This document shows positions 5,682 through 7,230 of a stretch of DNA of 7,230 nt, one piece after another; position 1 is the first letter of the stretch; each line of letters opens with the position of its first letter. Where the stretch lies: positions 1 to 7,230 of the forward strand of contig DASXLW010000031.1 in the NCBI GenBank assembly GCA_036496025.1, in the 5' to 3' direction. The position numbers and the translations under genes are program-made. This DNA comes from PALSA-505 sp036496025. Lineage in GTDB: Bacteria > Actinomycetota > Actinomycetes > Streptosporangiales > Streptosporangiaceae. The notes beneath the pieces were generated by a model that did no database searches, had not been told where the DNA came from, and was given only the letters and a program-made list of their open reading frames with translations.

Positions 5682-7230
5682 CTATCCGCTTGATTTGTTT
5701 ATCGGGGCCCGCGCGGGAGCCTCGGGGATGCCCTCCACGTTGATGCGGGGGAGGATCCGGTCGAGCCAGCGCGGTATCCACCAGGAGCTGGTGCCGAACA
5801 GGTACATGACCGCGGGGACGAGCAGCAGCCGGACGACGGTGGCGTCGATGAGGATGCTGGCCGAGAGCCCGATGGACAGCTGCTTGATCACCACCTGGGA
5901 CGAGGTGACGAAGGAGAGGAACACCGCGATCATGATCAGCGCGGCGCAGCTGATCACCCGGCCGGTGCTCGACAGGCCGCTGGCGACAGCGAAGTGATGG
6001 TCGTGGGTCCTGTCCCACACCTCCTGGACCCGGGAGAGCAGGAACACCTCGTAGTCCATGGACAGCCCGAAGACGATGGCGAACATGATCATCGGCACGT
6101 AGGCCTCGATGGGCACGTCCTCGCTGACGCCGAGCACGCTGCGGCCCCAGCCCCACTGGAAGACGGCGACCACGATGCCGTAGGCGGCGGCGATGCTGAA
6201 CAGGTTGAGCACCGCGGCCTTGAGCGCCAGCAGCAGGCTGCGGAAGGCGGTCATGATCAGCAGGAACGCGACCGCGACGACTACCCCGATGATGATCGGG
6301 AGCTGGTCGGTGACCTGCTGGTCGAACTGGATCTGCAGGGCCTGCTGCCCGGTGACGTACCCCTGGAAGCCCGTGCCCTTGAGCGCGTTGGGCAGCGTGG
6401 TGTCGACGAGGGTGTTGTACAGGTTGGTGGTCGCCTGGTCTTGCGGGCCGGTGGTCGGGATGACGGTCCCGGTGAGCAGCACGCCGTCCGGTGTGGGGGA
6501 CAGCGGCGTGGCCGTGGCGACGCCGCTGGTGCCGGCCAGCGCCGACTGCAGGCTGGCGGCGAGCGAGGTTTGCGCGGAGGCGTTCGAACCGGTGTCGACA
6601 ACGATGGTGAACGGGCCGTTGTAGCCGGGGCCGAACCCCTCGCTGATCAGGTCGTAGGCCTGCTTGTCGGTGTAGCTGGTCGGGTCGGCGCCGTCGCTGA
6701 CGTGCCCGGTCTGGATGGAAAGCAGCGGGATGGCGAGCACGCACAGCAGGGCGAGGCCGCCTAGGAGGAACAGCCAGGGCATCCGGCCGATTAGCGCCGC
6801 GTACTTGTGCCAGCTGTCGCCGGACGAGCCGGTCTCCGCGACCGGGACCTTCCTGATCTTGAGCTTGTCGATGCGGCGGCCGGCCAGGCCGAGCAGGGCG
6901 GGGACCAGCGTGACGGCCCCGATGGCGGCGGTGACGACGCCGAAGACGGCAGCGAGCCCGAGCAGGCCCACAAAGACGATGCCGGAGGCGTACAGGCCGA
7001 GCATGGCGACCGTGACCGTGCCCGCGGCGAGCAGCACCGCGCGGCCGCTAGTGGTCGTGCAGAACCCGGCCGCCTTGACCGGGTCGGCGCCGTCGATGAT
7101 CTGCTGCCGGAACCTGGTGGTGAGGAACACGGCGTAGTCGATGCCGACGCCGATCCCGATCATCGCCGCCAGGGTCGGCGAGGCGGTACCGAACGTCAGG
7201 CTCGCCGCGGCGAGGCCGAGGATGCTGATC
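5682..7230 (-). CDS. MmpL-family RND transporter, C-terminal part (5' end outside window)
   Basis: These are the last 515 residues of a large membrane protein of the MMPL/RND superfamily (full members are usually about 700-1000 residues), read on the minus strand from the right edge to a TAG at 5682-5684. MmpL proteins use the proton gradient to move lipids, siderophores or other metabolites across the inner membrane. In visible-fragment numbering, the end of the first membrane bundle contains GIGVGIDYAVFL with D31-Y32. Its counterpart in the second bundle is FGLSMDYEVFLLSR with D392-Y393; these Asp-Tyr pairs are the expected proton-relay residues. Between them lie a cytoplasmic linker, a membrane segment (LFLLGGLALLCVLAIPLL) and a large extracytoplasmic domain, followed by the second group of about five membrane segments. 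The end, WWIPRWLDRILPRINVEG plus a short hydrophilic tail, is typical. The frame is intact. The substrate is unknown. Orientation shows it is not in the same operon as the monooxygenase. Confidence 0.95.
   Translation of the reverse strand, partial: ISILGLAAASLTFGTASPTLAAMIGIGVGIDYAVFLTTRFRQQIIDGADPVKAAGFCTTTSGRAVLLAAGTVTVAMLGLYASGIVFVGLLGLAAVFGVVTAAIGAVTLVPALLGLAGRRIDKLKIRKVPVAETGSSGDSWHKYAALIGRMPWLFLLGGLALLCVLAIPLLSIQTGHVSDGADPTSYTDKQAYDLISEGFGPGYNGPFTIVVDTGSNASAQTSLAASLQSALAGTSGVATATPLSPTPDGVLLTGTVIPTTGPQDQATTNLYNTLVDTTLPNALKGTGFQGYVTGQQALQIQFDQQVTDQLPIIIGVVVAVAFLLIMTAFRSLLLALKAAVLNLFSIAAAYGIVVAVFQWGWGRSVLGVSEDVPIEAYVPMIMFAIVFGLSMDYEVFLLSRVQEVWDRTHDHHFAVASGLSSTGRVISCAALIMIAVFLSFVTSSQVVIKQLSIGLSASILIDATVVRLLLVPAVMYLFGTSSWWIPRWLDRILPRINVEGIPEAPARAPINKSSG

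Noticed and set aside
5482..6744. Long open frame on the minus strand (420 residues) overlapping the MmpL gene
   Set aside because: It is an out-of-phase shadow of the MmpL gene with composition dominated by R, H, P and Q and no recognisable domain; only its last part outside MmpL is discussed as a possible remnant.

Overview
The window looks like chromosomal DNA from a high-GC actinomycete. It is strongly GC-rich, its genes show marked G/C bias at third codon positions, it uses GTG starts and has short intergenic gaps. Its families (a PAS/GAF/SpoIIE phosphatase, an MmpL-type RND protein and a PheA/TfdB-type flavin hydroxylase) are all typical of Actinomycetota. The genus cannot be fixed from this sequence.

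Layout, left to right. (1) Positions 1-780, plus strand: the C-terminal 259 residues of an ANL-family acyl-CoA synthetase whose start lies outside the window, closed by a stop codon and an immediate hairpin. (2) Positions 911-3235, plus strand: a soluble multidomain signalling phosphatase, PAS-PAS-coiled coil-GAF-PP2C/SpoIIE. It has an odd C-terminal tail of about 63 residues that looks non-coding. (3) Positions 3368-3970, plus strand: an uncharacterised protein of 200 residues. It overlaps by 4 nt (4) positions 3967-5514, plus strand: a 515-residue FAD-dependent aromatic hydroxylase-type monooxygenase. These two form a translationally coupled pair. (5) Positions 5682-7230, minus strand: the C-terminal 515 residues of an MmpL/RND transporter, convergent with the monooxygenase and running off the right edge.

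How they may fit together: the small protein and the flavin monooxygenase are almost certainly made together and probably act on the same substrate or pathway. The acyl-CoA ligase and MmpL exporter would suit a lipid or secondary-metabolite locus, but nothing here proves that the five genes form one cluster. The SpoIIE-type phosphatase is probably a regulator in a partner-switching (anti-sigma / anti-anti-sigma) pathway, whose partners are not in the window.

No RNA genes, insertion sequences, CRISPR arrays or clear novel system were seen. The points most worth a second look are the degenerate-looking phosphatase tail with out-of-frame tandem stops and hairpins, two strong perfect inverted repeats inside coding sequence, the coupled unknown/monooxygenase pair, and a short coding-like stretch in the 5515-5681 gap. 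No gap between genes exceeds 170 bases.
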